This document shows, piece after piece, positions 30,001 to 41,476 of a DNA stretch of 64,000 nt (within the stretch, counting starts at the first letter, position 1; the number at the start of each line of letters is the position of its first letter). The notes beneath the pieces are model-generated. The model did not search any database and was not told where the DNA came from. It saw nothing but the letters and a program-made list of their open reading frames with translations. This DNA is from Perkinsus olseni (taxonomy: Eukaryota; Perkinsozoa; Perkinsida; Perkinsidae): NCBI GenBank assembly GCA_013115135.1, contig JABANP010000021.1:124001-188000 (forward strand). Direction: 5' to 3'. The position numbers and the translations under genes were made by a program.

Positions 30001-30465
30001 GATCCGCATTGGTGCCGGAGTGTATCCCAACCTCGTTCAAGAGTCCGACTTCATCGGTCCCAATGGGTAGTAGCCGATTTTTTCATCAGTATGCGACATA
30101 GCCAGTTGCTTCCCTTCAGGTACCGAGTAGATCAAGCGGCGACGCCCAGGATGAAGAGCTCCGTTATGTACAAGCTGTGTTACCATCGTGCCGCTGAGGT
30201 CTCCAGGGGCTATGATGCTGCCAGAGGGCAACAGATCGGTACTTATTATCTTACGGAATTTCGGAGTGCCTTCCTTACTGTTATTCTAGGTGTCCCCAAT
30301 GTCAAACCCAAGTACTTCGACGAGGTTTTCACCTCGGAGAACTGGATCGTCCGCATCTACAAGGTCAAAGACCCCGCCAATAGGGGCGCCAAGGCCAAGG
30401 CTAAGGGAAACGTCAAACGCGGATATCAATCGAGATTCGCCGACGATGTGGACGCCCTATTGTGA
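27008..30465 (+). CDS. STT3: oligosaccharyltransferase catalytic subunit STT3
   Basis: STT3 transfers the lipid-linked glycan to Asn in N-X-S/T sites in the ER lumen. ATG 27008 begins [20 protein letters not shown]. After short introns come [20 protein letters not shown] (D-x-D-type catalytic motif DPYFN), [42 protein letters not shown] and a [11 protein letters not shown] block (SVSE-like motif). The catalytic WWDYG motif is in [17 protein letters not shown] near 29690, followed by [14 protein letters not shown] (DK/NNTWNNxH-type). Multiple hydrophobic helices lie between about 27150 and 29300. The end, [19 protein letters not shown], leads to a basic tail and a stop at 30465. All expected motifs are present in order, so a complete, functional gene is likely. 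At least a dozen introns of about 45-80 nt are needed; I did not fix each one. Confidence 0.95.
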
Positions 30466-31010
30466 ATGACGAGAGCTAGTGATGTCCTGTGTTATGATGA
30501 CGAGTGAAATAACAATACTGTGGTCCTCGATGGTTGTTGACCTCACATTTTTTCTCGCTGGAAGTCTATCAACTTTTTGCGTTGGTAACAGTTACTAATG
30601 GCAACAGACGAACTCGGGGCACCTTGCAGCTCGTAACTGTGTGCGTGTGAGCAGTCCAAACCATAAGCCTCGCAATTCTACATCGACTTTATTTTACCAC
30701 AGCGCAACATGGAAAATAAGATCTCTCGATAGGGCGAGCGCTTCAATTAGCGAATTGGATCGAAATCGATCAAAATGGCGCAGCGCGCTGGGCTCCCTTC
30801 ATGGAGAACTGATTTTACGCAACTCCCCTTCCCACTCAGCTGAGGTAATACTTAAGGCCCTATGGAGCGTCTTTACGCTGACCTAGTCGTCGTTGGGGGG
30901 TCATGTTGTGTAGCCGGTGTAGTCGGTGTCGTTTATCGGCCATTTCCCGTCGCGATTCGCGCGTTTCGAGAGTCGAACTCTGAGCCTTACCTGACTGTCT
31001 TTCCTTCAGC
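30466..31010. other. intergenic region upstream of uS10
   Basis: This 545-nt region separates STT3 from uS10. It must contain the uS10 promoter and 5'-UTR. A TTTCCTTCAGC directly before the ATG at 31011 looks like a splice acceptor, either of a 5'-UTR intron or of trans-splicing. No coding signal was seen. Confidence 0.4.
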
Positions 31011-31591
31011 ATGGCATCTCCCAAGAGCGCCCAGAAAGGTTTCGAGGAGGTTCCCGTCGAGGAGCCCCTCCACCACATCCGTATCACTCTCACCTCCAGG
31101 AACGTTAAGGCTTTAGAGAAGGGTAATGATAATACGGGCGTGCTCATTACGATGCTAGCCGGTTAGTTAGCTCTTGTGTGGGGTATGTGTATTACTCGTC
31201 ATCGTCGTTATCCTTATTCAGTCTGCTCCGAGTTGATGGCTGGTGCCCACGAGAACGAGCTTACTGTTGCTGGTCCCGTCCGCATGCCCACCAAGGTCCT
31301 CAAGATCACCACCCGTAAGTCCCCCAATGGCGAGGGTACCAACACTTGGGACAGGTAATAAGACAAAGAGGGTAGAATCACAGCCGTTGTTGAGCTGCAC
31401 CCTCATTGGGAGTCGCTGTGGCGGGTTTGTGTCTCTTGTTGTTCCTGGTTCAACCTCGCTGTATCAGGTTCGAGATGCGCATTCACAAGCGCTTCATCGA
31501 CCTCCAGGCCACCCCTAAGGTTGTGAAGGATATCACTTCCATCTTCATCGAGCCCGGTGTAGATGTCGAGGTCACCATCGCTCAGAGCTAA
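31011..31591 (+). CDS. RPS20: 40S ribosomal protein S20 (uS10)
   Basis: Three exons join in frame with GT-AG introns: 31011-31122, 31222-31354 and 31468-31591. Exon 1 reads [15 protein letters not shown] and [17 protein letters not shown]. Exon 2 has [20 protein letters not shown] and [19 protein letters not shown], and exon 3 [20 protein letters not shown] ending [11 protein letters not shown]. The full length (about 122 aa) and motif order are those of eukaryotic uS10, which sits in the head of the small ribosomal subunit. Introns of 99 and 113 nt are a little longer than in nearby genes. The start is supported by the acceptor-like pyrimidine tract just upstream. Confidence 0.95.
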
Positions 31592-31639
31592 ACAGTGGTA
31601 ATGCCGTAACCATCTACGGTGCCACCAAAGCCAGTAGCC

Positions 31640-33060
31640 TGCGATGTCTGGTTTCGTCTAAAGAGCCACCATCTGCCGCTGATTGGAAGGGTATAACCGT
31701 TGCGGTGAATTCCGATATACTTGTTGTGTTGTACGTATATACAGGGATGATAACGGAAGGGTAATTCAGTTGGCCGCTACTACCTTCGTGATGACTGGGG
31801 AGATCGTAGCGGGGGCCCAGGCTAGGATTCGCAACCTTAACCACCAGCGGAATGCCTGGCTGAACGGTCGTATAGGGCTTGTCGACGAGGTAGGGCGGTG
31901 GCCACACCACAAGGGGTGATACTGTCGAAGTCTAGGTGCAAGATGACGGGTATGTCGTATTCACTTTGAAGGAGCTACATCCGCATCGAGGTGGTATTCG
32001 TGATGTCGTCGTCGAGGTGGTAGGCCAGGTGAGTTCAGGTAGCCTCCCCGAGGGAGAACCGCAACGAATCCGACTGCACTCCCGGAACTTGGAGCTCATG
32101 GGCCCGCAAACCGAGTCAACAGCATCTAGTGCGGGAGATACGGAAATCCACCAAGGTTTGATCATCATCCCAATCACTACTGGAGGATGCTGAGGTGCTT
32201 CTTCTCAAGGATGCAAGGCACGGATCACAGGCCTAGTGAGACATAGCGGGTATAATGGTGTTCAGTGTACAGTGGAGAAGTGGCATATGGACAATGAAAG
32301 GTACGCTGTACCACTGTAGGGCTGTCCCTTGAGGATCGGTATATTTTACCGTCGTATATGGAATCCCATTGAGATCTCTGATGAATCCGGCGTCCTTGAT
32401 GGCGTCGGGGGTCTGGACTAGTTTTCTCGGTCAGATGGATAGTACGCCTGCAAGGCTCCACGGACAAGCGGGTACTGGTCCGCGAACGGAACCTTCAGCT
32501 AGTGGAAGGCCATAAGGACCATGAGAAATCGGCAGTCGACAGCAAGTACAGCGAGCTTACCCGACCGCATCCCACTTCCCTCTTGCTTCTTGTAGGCCGC
32601 CCAAACCGCAGTTCTGGAAGGAGTCGGTTTCCGATCCATCCGATCCCTCGCTCCCTCATCGGCCGTTACGTCAGGCGGACCTTCAGCGGCACTCCCGTGT
32701 ATGGGAAGGTCCTCAGATGGTACCATTACGACGCGGTAGAGAGTGCAGTATCCTATACACTAGGTACGGGCCTCGGTTGGGATTCTTTATTCGCTACGAG
32801 GACGGTGAGAGCGAGCATTGCTCCGTCAGTGCTGTACGACGTATCATCATCCGGAGCCAGGCCCCGGACCTTACCCAGCAGGATCGCCGGAGTTGCCGAT
32901 CGCAAGATTGGAGGTTACCCCTCAAGGTGCCTACGGCATTCTGCATGGAGATTCACTGTTGAATACGCTCAGCCCATCGTCGAGCTCATCATCATCGGCA
33001 TCTGGAGAGGAGACGACTACGACACGGAAAGCGGCGGCTGAGGTCACCACCGATAGCTAG
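31640..33060 (+). CDS. possible chromatin-reader gene or N-terminal part of the HDAC gene (SH3/Tudor-like segments)
   Basis: Several open segments on this strand have the flavour of SH3-like or Tudor-like modules. AGAQARIRNLNHQRNAWLNG then RIGLVDEVGR (about 31817-31890), followed by GYVVFTLKELHPHRGG and PQRIRLHSRNLELMG (about 31950-32100), matches the pattern of a small barrel that binds peptides. Near 32650-32840 GRYVRRTFSGTPVYGKVLRW, then FFIRYEDGESEHCSVSAVRR, resembles the R-Y-E-D-G-D signature of Tudor/Agenet-type chromatin modules. The frames differ, so introns are required and were not resolved. It may form one transcript with the deacetylase gene downstream, since both are on the same strand with no clear gap. 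The family calls are weak. Confidence 0.35.
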
Positions 33061-33067
33061 GCCCAAG

Positions 33068-36000
33068 GTGAGGCGCTTCCCTAGTTCCATTTCAAGTATT
33101 CCAGTGGCACAGGTGCTGCGGAAGCTGTCAACCACAGAGCGTGTGCCCAGAGCTGGTCAGTGGGTAGATCGTGATGACCTCCCGGCCAAAGTACTCCGTT
33201 ATTCTTTTGGGGCTGTGAAAATAAGCTATACCACTTCAGATCTGTTTACGACCTGGTCAGTGATGGTCCGATTGACAGACCCTTGTTGTTGTATAATCCG
33301 TTATTCATCAAGCATAACGGCGGTGCTCAGGACAAGCACGGCAGGTAGTAGCTCTCGTGTGCTACCTGCTGGCCATACCACACCAATCGTAACTCAGATG
33401 GGTACGCAGCATCAAACGGGTGTTACAGACTCGGAAACGCTATATCGTTCCGGACTGTAAGGATTCCTTATGGGACTCCTGTGCCTGGGCCGACAGCGTT
33501 TCCAGTGCCGTAACCATCTCCGATGTGAGCCTATCCTCTTCGAGGCGAGGAGAAGGCGTTATTCCCCGTACAGGTCCTCGTTACTAACATTCACTCTAAA
33601 CGCTATCTTCTCGATTTGGTTTCTCTTGATAATTATTTACAACAACAAGTGGAGCTGAAGGACAAGCCTCTGGAGGAGATACCCGACAGCGAGCTTCCAG
33701 TAGGACAGCCAGAGGGTTCAGTCTTCTGTGCAAATAGCATTCTTATCGTTTTTAAAACCCGTAGGTTGTGGACCTGTGCTCTAAGCGTTGCGCTCGACTG
33801 GTCGGCAGAGCACTGACCCTATGGCCTGGGGAATGCTGCATGGATCCGTACACTCTCAAGGCCGCCCTGCTCCGCTGTGGGATGATGCGAGACGCGCTTG
33901 TGGCGGTGAGGACTGTTCTACTGTTTTCCCGAGGCAGAGATTTCAGCCAGTCAGGTTCTCTCCGGCAGCGCTCCTACTGCATTCGTCTTGGCTCGACCGG
34001 CCTGCCATCATGTACCATATCGTGTAAAATCGGAAGATATCCATCTCGAAGATGTGAGACTTCTCCACCACGGACGCCCACGGCACAGTCAATGTAGGAA
34101 ATGCCGGAGTTGAACGCCATAGACTCGCCTGCGGTGAAATTCATGAACTCGCCGCAGAACAAGGGCGCCAGAACCGCTGAAGGGATATCCATCGCCGGAG
34201 TGTAGGCTACCCCGAGTAGCAGCGAGAACGCGACTCCGATTGGGTGTTAGATGCGAGGAGTGTCGGGAGCAAGCCGATAATGATTATATGCTCAACTGTG
34301 ATCGGGAAGGGTGCAATAAGAGCTGGCATGTTTACTGCCTCCCGGACCCGCTACCTAAGTCCATCCTCAAAAGAAGACGGAGTTCATGTCTCGGAACTGG
34401 TACGGCAACTATCAACCGCGGCTCATTGACGTGCATCTCTGCACCAACAATCCGTCCGACGCTGTTGTTGTTACTTCCACAGCGATGGTCCGACTTCGTG
34501 TAATGCCAAGGTACTGCCCCATTTGCCTTGAGACACCAGGGCTCATCAAACCACAGGAAGCCGACGAAATGAGGGCCTTCGTCTCTTCGTTCATGGAGAG
34601 TTCCGTAGACGAATCAGGCAAGTCTCGACGAGCCCCGTGAAGCCCTCAGTTTTCTTCGGCAGTGATTCCCGGGCATGAATCTAGCGAGCTCAGAGCTGGA
34701 TGATGACGCCATGGAGTCTGATGCCGCACTTTCGGAAATGTCCGAGAACTCCCCCTTGATGGGTTCCGCGATGAATATCAAACCGGGAGATGAGGTGGTC
34801 TCAAGATCTGGGGCTTCTCAAGATCAAATTCCCTTCTTCTCCTACAGTTGTCCTTGGGCTTTTGCTTCGTCAACGCGGTGGCCTATGCTATCAAAGTGGC
34901 TCAAGCAGCAGCGATGAACGAGGGGCGTAGGTTGAAATTCGCCATACTAGACGTCGATGTGAGGCGTTGGATCCACCCTTGGGAATGCTGACCGGGTCGA
35001 GACTGTCAGGTCCACCACGGTAATGGGAATGAGTCGGCTTTCTATCGAGACGCTGACGTGTTGCACATGTCGATCCATCGGTGGGGCAAATCGCGGGACG
35101 GCGGCATCATTATGCCGGGCACAGGCGCCCATACGGACCTTGGTGAGCCGTGCAACAGATTGGCTCCCACTGAGACCCAAGCAGGTCGGCAAGCCTCGGG
35201 CGCGAGGGGAATGAACCTCAATTTCGAGATGCGGGAGGGCGATGGAGATCGGGAGTACACTGACGTGGTGACCCAGATCACCCGCCCAGTCCTGGAGCAG
35301 TGGAAGCCCGACATTCTCGTAGGACAAAATCTTGCAAGCACACTTTCGAGGCATCATCGCTCAGTTGCTACTCTGTGGTTTCGACGCTCTCGATCACTCT
35401 CAATCACAATTCAAGTATCAGGGTCCTGGTATGGACTGCCGTCTGTCGCCCGAATGGTGAGGAGACTGCCGAATGTGACAGCCACTTTGTCGGAGAGAAT
35501 ACACCTCTCATCACTGACGTCACTGAGAAGTCGTCAGGTTCGGATGGCTCTACCCTTACGTCGCCTCCTGCCTCGACCACGGCAAAGTATTATGCTGTGC
35601 TGAAGGAGGGTGAGGAGCTCTGAGCCAACAAGCTCGTGTTCGCCAATTGACAATCCAGATACGATCCGAAGATGACCGGGCCGGCCGGTGGCAGTCTGGT
35701 CCGGAGCATTCTGGACTATACTGAAGCTGTTCGTAGTGCGGAAGACGTAGAAAAGATCCGCATGACGGCGCTCGAGTCTTTACCGAAGTGCTTACGGCCG
35801 ATCACGGATTGGGTAAGACTCATCAGGACTATCGGGCTGATAGTATCGGCGTTACTTGGTGCGCTCCGACGGTTTTGCCGAATCGATCGAGACAGCATTC
35901 GCCGGGTACAGGCTCTCTCTGGAGCGACGGGGCACGTTTTGACTCGTGATTTTAACATCTCTGCAGGGACGACAGCAAGTCTGGTTACGACATCTTCACA

Positions 36001-36091
36001 CCAGGAAAGTGGCGTTCCACGAAGCCGGTTGGACTGGCATTGCTACCGAGGAGACCCTGCCTCCCCGGTCAACAATGCCGAAGACTTCTAG
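33068..36091 (+). CDS. class II-like histone deacetylase with an internal PHD finger
   Basis: Deacetylase motifs read in order. LLYNPLFIKHNGGAQDKHGR lies near 33289-33350; MDPYTLKAALLRCGMMRDAL near 33840 matches the Ala-rich helix before the active site; AFVLARPACHHVPYR near 33981-34025 carries the His-His pair (family RPPGHH, here RPACHH). LGFCFVNAVAYAIKVAQAAA starts at 34854 (family GFCxxNNVA). A 49-nt-class intron joins ILDVDV to HHGNGNESAFYRDADVLHMS (zinc-binding D-x-H). LEQWKPDILV precedes CGFDALDHSQSQFKYQG, with the second zinc Asp. A PHD finger lies between the His-His and GFCFVN motifs. I did not find a clear LEGGY with the catalytic Tyr. The 5' limit and last exons (35672-36091) are provisional. 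Likely role: nuclear removal of acetyl groups from histone Lys, targeted by the PHD finger. Confidence 0.65.
34252..34526 (+). other. PHD zinc finger inside the HDAC domain
   Basis: The segment RCEECREQADNDYMLNC, DREGCNKSWHVYC and, after sequence that probably contains one or two introns, RYCPICLETPG supplies the C4-H-C3 ligands of a PHD finger: CxxC, C-x4-C, HxxC, CxxC. The Trp before the His and the Pro-rich CLPDPLP after it are typical. It may read methyl-Lys on histone H3. Confidence 0.7.
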
Positions 36092-36330
36092 TAATCAACA
36101 ATAGAAATGCTTCAAGATCTACCGAGATGAATAGTCGTGTTATTGGGGAACAGTCAGTCGGGATGTTTATGTTCCGTGCACTAAAACCTCGTATTGTACG
36201 ACTCGTACAGGACGAGAATGTTGAATTTATTGCTGTTGCAAACTCGACATCTGGACTATTGATATCTCGTACGCTGATTTACCGTACACACATAGCTCCA
36301 GCCTCACTCGCGGTGTTCAGTCAGATCTCC

Positions 36331-36400
36331 TGTTTTCGGACTTGAACCTGCGACCTCGCGCGTGTAGGAGGAGGCACACACCACTACACCAAATCGCTAC
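36331..36400 (-). pseudogene. tRNA-like sequence with intact box A and box B
   Basis: On the minus strand box A is TGGTGTAGTGG and box B is GGTTCAAGTCC, both perfect to the RNA polymerase III consensus and at tRNA spacing (about 33 nt). The anticodon-arm region GTGTGCCTCCTCCTACAC is distorted and the T-stem and acceptor stem do not pair properly. It is best read as a tRNA (Glu/Gly-like) pseudogene or the head of a tRNA-derived SINE. Confidence 0.55.
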
Positions 36401-36885
36401 TATCTAGCATCTCGGAGCGCTGGATTCGGGATCATCCATACCACTCGATTGGCTCCGCGCGTCACATTGCTGTATGATACATCGGCGATCCATCTGGTTA
36501 AGTATCGACAGAGTCATCTGGCAGTAAATTAGCTCAATTCGTGTCCCCAGATCATTTTCTGTGCGTATGCCTCATCCACGGATGGTTTTCAGCTATTCGA
36601 TGCCCTCCAGGGATGATGCCTGTACGAACTGTAAACTGAATCGAAAGTGTACGACTCTTCAGTGTACCAAGTGTTAGTGTAAGTGTACCAGCTCGAAGCG
36701 TACCATCACGTTCTTGACCGTACTAGACTGTCGTGCACGAGTTAAACTCGTCGAGTTTTCAATGCGCGAGATATGAGTGGAATGAACAGTGGTAAGAGCT
36801 TATAATGTACGAAATAATGACTTCCCCAGACTTGTACGAGTTTCCTGTGAACGAGATTCATGTGTACGAATCGTCATACACCCGT

Positions 36886-36908
36886 CAGGTCCCGATGGTC
36901 GGGACCTG
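36886..36908. other. strong hairpin
   Basis: CAGGTCCCGA-TGG-TCGGGACCTG is a perfect 10-bp inverted repeat with a 3-nt loop in non-coding DNA. Its role is unknown; it may be part of a decayed mobile element. Confidence 0.6.
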
Positions 36909-37676
36909 TCGCGTGTCGCGAGCAATGTGAAAAATATTATGAAAAGCCTTAACTAACGTCTTAACTTCCGCGGCGGAAGTTCCGCCGAAGGCTTCGATCA
37001 ATGCCTGGCGCTGCTTATGGACCTTAAGTTATGGTTTGGTGGGCCTCATCTCGTTGCCGTATGCCACATGCGTACTCGAAATATAAAATTGGAAGTTTCG
37101 GTTGAACTATTTGTTCAAAACAAATGACGTCGACTGGATCCGCCTTGCCTAGTGAGTCGCGTATCAAATACACTGTATCTCATGAGGCGTGTCTCACGCA
37201 CGAGATTCTAAAGTGTCCAATGCGGCGAGTGCTACTCTGTGATACCTCTTCTAGTCTCCTTTCATCTGGATCGAGCGTATTTCTGGGACGTTTGGGCTAG
37301 TAGTATGATACTAGTAGTGTCTACGCCGAAGCCGTCACTGGGAGGATGGAACGTTCAGTGAGGCTATCTTAGCCGTATTGTATCCGCGAGGAGTACGCAG
37401 CTAGTCACAGATGACACTAGTGTCGAACCCAGAGCACCGAATGAAACGTTGGAGACTACGAATAATATCGTGCACAAAAACGTCAATTGCCGATAACAGC
37501 CTTGACAGCACATACACGTTTCAAGTGATGGGAAACTCCATCATAGAAAGGAACGAAGAAAGCACTACTGAATTGTGATAGTGAGACTCTACATAGAAAA
37601 CTTAGAGCAAATTGTTTCCACGGGCAGCAGTACAACCCGTGGTTCCACTAGAGCCGCTTACTTATGAACCGAGTTA

Positions 37677-39669
37677 TCAACAAACGTGACCTATTTGCAT
37701 TATATCAATACCCTTCGAAGCATCACGGATATTGCTTATAATACCAGTGATGAGTACAATGACGCAGCCCGCGCAGGTGATACCAGCGAGAAGAAACACC
37801 AAGACGCTCATTCTCCCAGTCTTAGCGACGATCTTCTTCAGGACGAGCTTGCCCACGATACCTCCAACGAAGGGCAGAACTACGATCCACATATCATCAC
37901 CACCGGGGAAATAACCGCTCATGCCATATGATAATGCTGTACCTGAAATACAACAGCACTACCTTCAACCCCTCTAACTTCAAATCGTTGATTCGAGGGC
38001 GCAGAGCGGAGAGATCATCGTGCTCGATCATACTCGTGCTCATAGCGAAGATGTTGATGGCATTGGTCGCGGTCCCTTGCTGCGGGTTTAAGCCGAAATC
38101 TAGAATTATGGGGTTCATAAGGATACCACCGCCGATGCCGACCATCGAGGCGATGATACCGGTAACTGAGGGAATACTCTGTCAGCGGTTCCAACTGGTA
38201 TCATCAACTCACATATGATCTCCACCTCTAGGATGCAGCACTGCACCACACGGCAGACCTTCCGTTTGACAAAGATGAAACCCGATGATATTCCTATGAG
38301 TACCGCGAACTCGAGAGCCGCGAGGAACCAGTAGACTCCGCCACAGTAAGGCACTGATGCTATACCTACACAAAATTTCGACTGTTTCCCAACGTTTCAC
38401 TCGAACTGTGCAAGCTGTTCCGATCCGGAACACTGGGGAGGTGTTCCGTTGCCCCCTCCTGAATATCAGGTGAGCTACCAGGATTGAACTTAACGCGCGA
38501 AAGACGATCCCGGGAGCCCTATTAGAACTCAGGAAAGGTCTATTGGATACCCGGACTACGCCGCAGGACGACGGACCTCTAAGGAAGACTTCATACTCGT
38601 GATAGGAGTGCATTGCAGCAGTCAGGTGGAAATCGCAGAAAATTCTTTCACTACTAGTGAATCACTAGAACTACCTAGCCGAGTGGACCAACCCACGGTA
38701 TACCGCAGATGCATAACTCTACTGCCCGAAAGAAACTACGACTAAACGGGCAAGCCTACTCCCGCGAACGCGATTCAGGAGCGAGATGTAGCAGAGGAGG
38801 GACTAGAATGCGATGGGCCCATGATCGCTAGGGAAGGACCCGAGAATCTGATCCTCGCTCTGTGTTAAACGCGCCCAGAGATCATAGGCTAGTTAAACTT
38901 CTATCTGATAGTTCAAACCAGTAGTCCGGACGAGTAGAAATATTACTTTCGGCTGTCTCAGATCCTCGTAGTAGGGGGAATATGAGGCAAAGCACCCAAA
39001 TAAGGAAAGCTGTGGTCCAATACAGGGCCAACGCTCTCCTCGAAGGCATCACCAAGAATGGGTCCGCTTTTTCCTCGTTTGCGTCCTCCAACTTCACTGC
39101 GCCTTCCTGGTTTGGGTGACGGTTGCAACTCATGGTTCCTTCGGCGCCTCCTTGCTGCGCTTTCGGCCTTGTACTGCTTAATACCCTTCCGTGTGGTCTT
39201 GACGGTAGAGAATGCCGAGACAACGACGTAGAGAATGAGGATAATCAGCTGCGGAAGGATCTGGTTCAAGTAGACACCGATCACGGCCCCGGCAACGATG
39301 CAGGGCAGCATGATGATGACGTAGGGGAGGATGATGAGAGGCTTTCTCGGCTCTTCCCACTGCGTCCAGAAGTTGATAACGCACTGACACAAAACCAAGT
39401 GCTCCCGGCCCAGACTGTAGCAAGTCTTCCAACTCTCACGCAGTACTATCCCCACCCGTACCGCCTCCCTTACTACACTAGCAACTTGAGCTGCGGCAAT
39501 GAGCGCCTGACTGGTGGCTGATGCTTCTTTGGAATCAAGCTTTCCGATGAGATGAAGGACCGGCGTAAATAGAATACCACCGCCGATACCCCGCAGGAGC
39601 GGCTATCGTCGAAATTATCACAATCAGGGGGGCAACGGCGCCCATCCGCTGGATTCTTATGTCCGACAT
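37677..39669 (-). CDS. TauE/SafE-type membrane transporter, copy A (probably broken)
   Basis: This is one of five paralogues. ATG 39669 gives MSDIRIQRMGAVAPLIVIIS, then the family motif region G-I-G-G-G-I-L-F-T-P-V-L-H-L-I-G near 39590 and ATSQALIAAAQVASVV. Downstream are LIILPYVIIMLPCIVAGAVI with GVYLNQILPQLIILILY, a basic linker, LALYWTTAFLIWVLCLIF, GGVYWFLAALEFAVLIGI, GIGGGILMNPIILDFGLNP and DMWIVVLPFVGGIVGKLV, ending IDIMQIGHVC. About eight hydrophobic segments fit the two-repeat TauE/SafE fold, which exports sulfite, sulfoacetate or related anions in bacteria. The reading frame changes by one base at a run of four G (about 39588-39592), just before GIGGG, and again in the linker, so this copy may be a pseudogene. 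Confidence 0.65.
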
Positions 39670-40007
39670 TACGCGCCTCAGAAATGAAGCAACTGGAAAT
39701 ACGACAAACACAAATCAATCATCCCAAACACCTCGCCAACCACTCAAGTTCAACTATCCGTTTATTAACGCTATACCACTGAAAGCCTCGCCTAGGAGTG
39801 GCTGCGGTTCCAGAACCAACAGCGAACAAACTCGCATAACTCAACAACCGGTTTTACTTTTGTCAATAAATTTGCTGATGAAGCAAAAGTACACTGAATG
39901 CAAGTGATGGAGCCAAATCTCAATTACATCGGCGCTCAACAGGCGAAGTAGTGCCATTTAGTTTAGATCCGACAAGAGACCGTAAAGCATCAAAACGATT
40001 AAAAAGT
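39670..40007. other. spacer between transporter copies A and B
   Basis: This 338-nt AT-rich spacer lies between the start of copy A and the end of copy B. No gene was seen. It should hold the promoter of copy A. Confidence 0.4.
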
Positions 40008-41476
40008 CTAACAGAAACTTCCGAACTGCATGATATTTTCACCGTTTTCAGCATCATCCACGACAGAGATGATACCGGATGTGATGGTGGTGACACCACC
40101 AATGGCTACCATTGTACCAAGCAGTAGGACGAGCGCACTCAGGCGCCCTGTCATGGACACTAATTTGGCTACTATGGTTTTTCCTAGCAGCGCTCCGGCG
40201 AATGGCATGACAGTAATCCACATGTCCGAAGCAGGCGGGAAGTAACCGCCCAACGCGAAGGACAGAGCTGTACCTGACAACAAACAGCTTGATGCTGCCA
40301 TGCGTCCCCTCACGTCAACACGCAGAAGCTACGCACAAGACAGCGGCATCCGCTCGCCCTCCTTATTACTAGTGCTCGTAGCGAAAATAACGATCGTAGT
40401 GGTGGCAGTGCTCTGCTTGGGATCAAGCCCGAGAGATAGGACCAGGGGGTTCATCAGAAGCCCACCGCCGATTCCCACCATGGACGCGATCAGACCGATG
40501 ACTGAAAGGGAGTTGATGAAGGAAACCGAAGTGCCGTGACGAAGCTTCGTGGAAAGGCAATCCTGAATCGCCTATCCTCTTGTTATTACCGATCATCGCC
40601 GCTATCAGGATGAAGCCAATTTTGACAGTGCCCGGAGAACGTTCAACAACCATGAATCCGGCGGGGACGAGGAGGAGTATAACACCTTGTACCGCGGCAA
40701 GTACCCAATACGCCGCTTCACAGTAGGGCACTCCGATCACACCTGCGGAATGAACCCGGATTCAATCAGCGTCAGCTCGTGGCAGATACGCAGTCCGAGT
40801 CATTGCTACTACTTTCGCTTGGATGAAGAGCCTCGTAGTGGAGGGAACACGAGACATATGGCCCACGTGAAGGCGACCACGACCGAGTAGGTGATGAACT
40901 TCGCCCTGCTGGGCATCCTTTTGGAGCGGCGGGATCCCTTGGACGTCAGTCGAGGGAGTCCGAGTGAGAGTCGTTGCCGAGTCCGATTCCCGTTCCTTGG
41001 CCCTAGTCTCCGCTTTCCACAGCCTAAAGCCCTTCCGATAGGCCATGAAGCTTCCCAGACAGGCGACGCAGAAATAAAGAATGAGTTGCAGTAGTGAGGG
41101 GAGCCAGGAGTAGATGTAGACGCCGATAAGCGAGCCGATGACGGCGCATGGTAGCATGAGGATAACAAAAGGCCACACAATGATCGCCTTAGGTTCGCTT
41201 CTGGCGCGGTACTGTGCGTAAAAGTTAAAGAGGTTCTGAGAACAGGGGCAAGTATCCAACAATTCAGACAGGGGTGAGTACTACCGCAGCTAGTGAAGCT
41301 GCCGCTATCAGTGCTTGACTCAGTGATGACGATTCCTTTTGAGAAAGTCCGCCGATGAGACGGAGTACTGGAACATAGAGGATGCCGCCGCCAATGCCCG
41401 AGGGCATGCAGAGCAGTGCTATGACGAAAACGAGGGGCGCCACCGCCCCTAGGTTATCGATCGGAGGAGCTGTCAT
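40008..41476 (-). CDS. TauE/SafE-type membrane transporter, copy B
   Basis: ATG 41476 gives MTAPPIDNLGAVAPLVFVIA and LLCMPSGIGGGILYVPVLRL, then SLSQALIAAASLAA. After an intron come IVWPFVILMLPCAVIGSLIG, VYIYSWLPSLLQLILYFCVA and GSFMAYRKGFRLWKAETRAK. The second half has RAKFITYSVVVAFTWAICLV, GVPYCEAAYWVLAAVQGVIL, a GIGGGLLMNP-type block near 40450, and FALGGYFPPASDMWITVMPF with ALLGKTIVAKL. It ends NIMQFGSFC at 40008. Its closest relative here is copy C, nearly identical through much of its length. Members of this superfamily move small oxyanions such as sulfite or organosulfonates across membranes; substrate and membrane in this organism are unknown. The linker between halves changes frame without an obvious GT-AG intron, so the copy may be damaged. 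Confidence 0.75.

Larger units (their letters stand above)
36092..37676. other. gene-poor region with a tRNA-like element and hairpins
   Basis: About 1.6 kb without a convincing gene. It is AT-richer than flanking DNA and full of TCGTACGA-like short palindromes. It holds one tRNA-like element and one strong hairpin, and marks the start of the repeat-laden accessory region. Confidence 0.5.
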
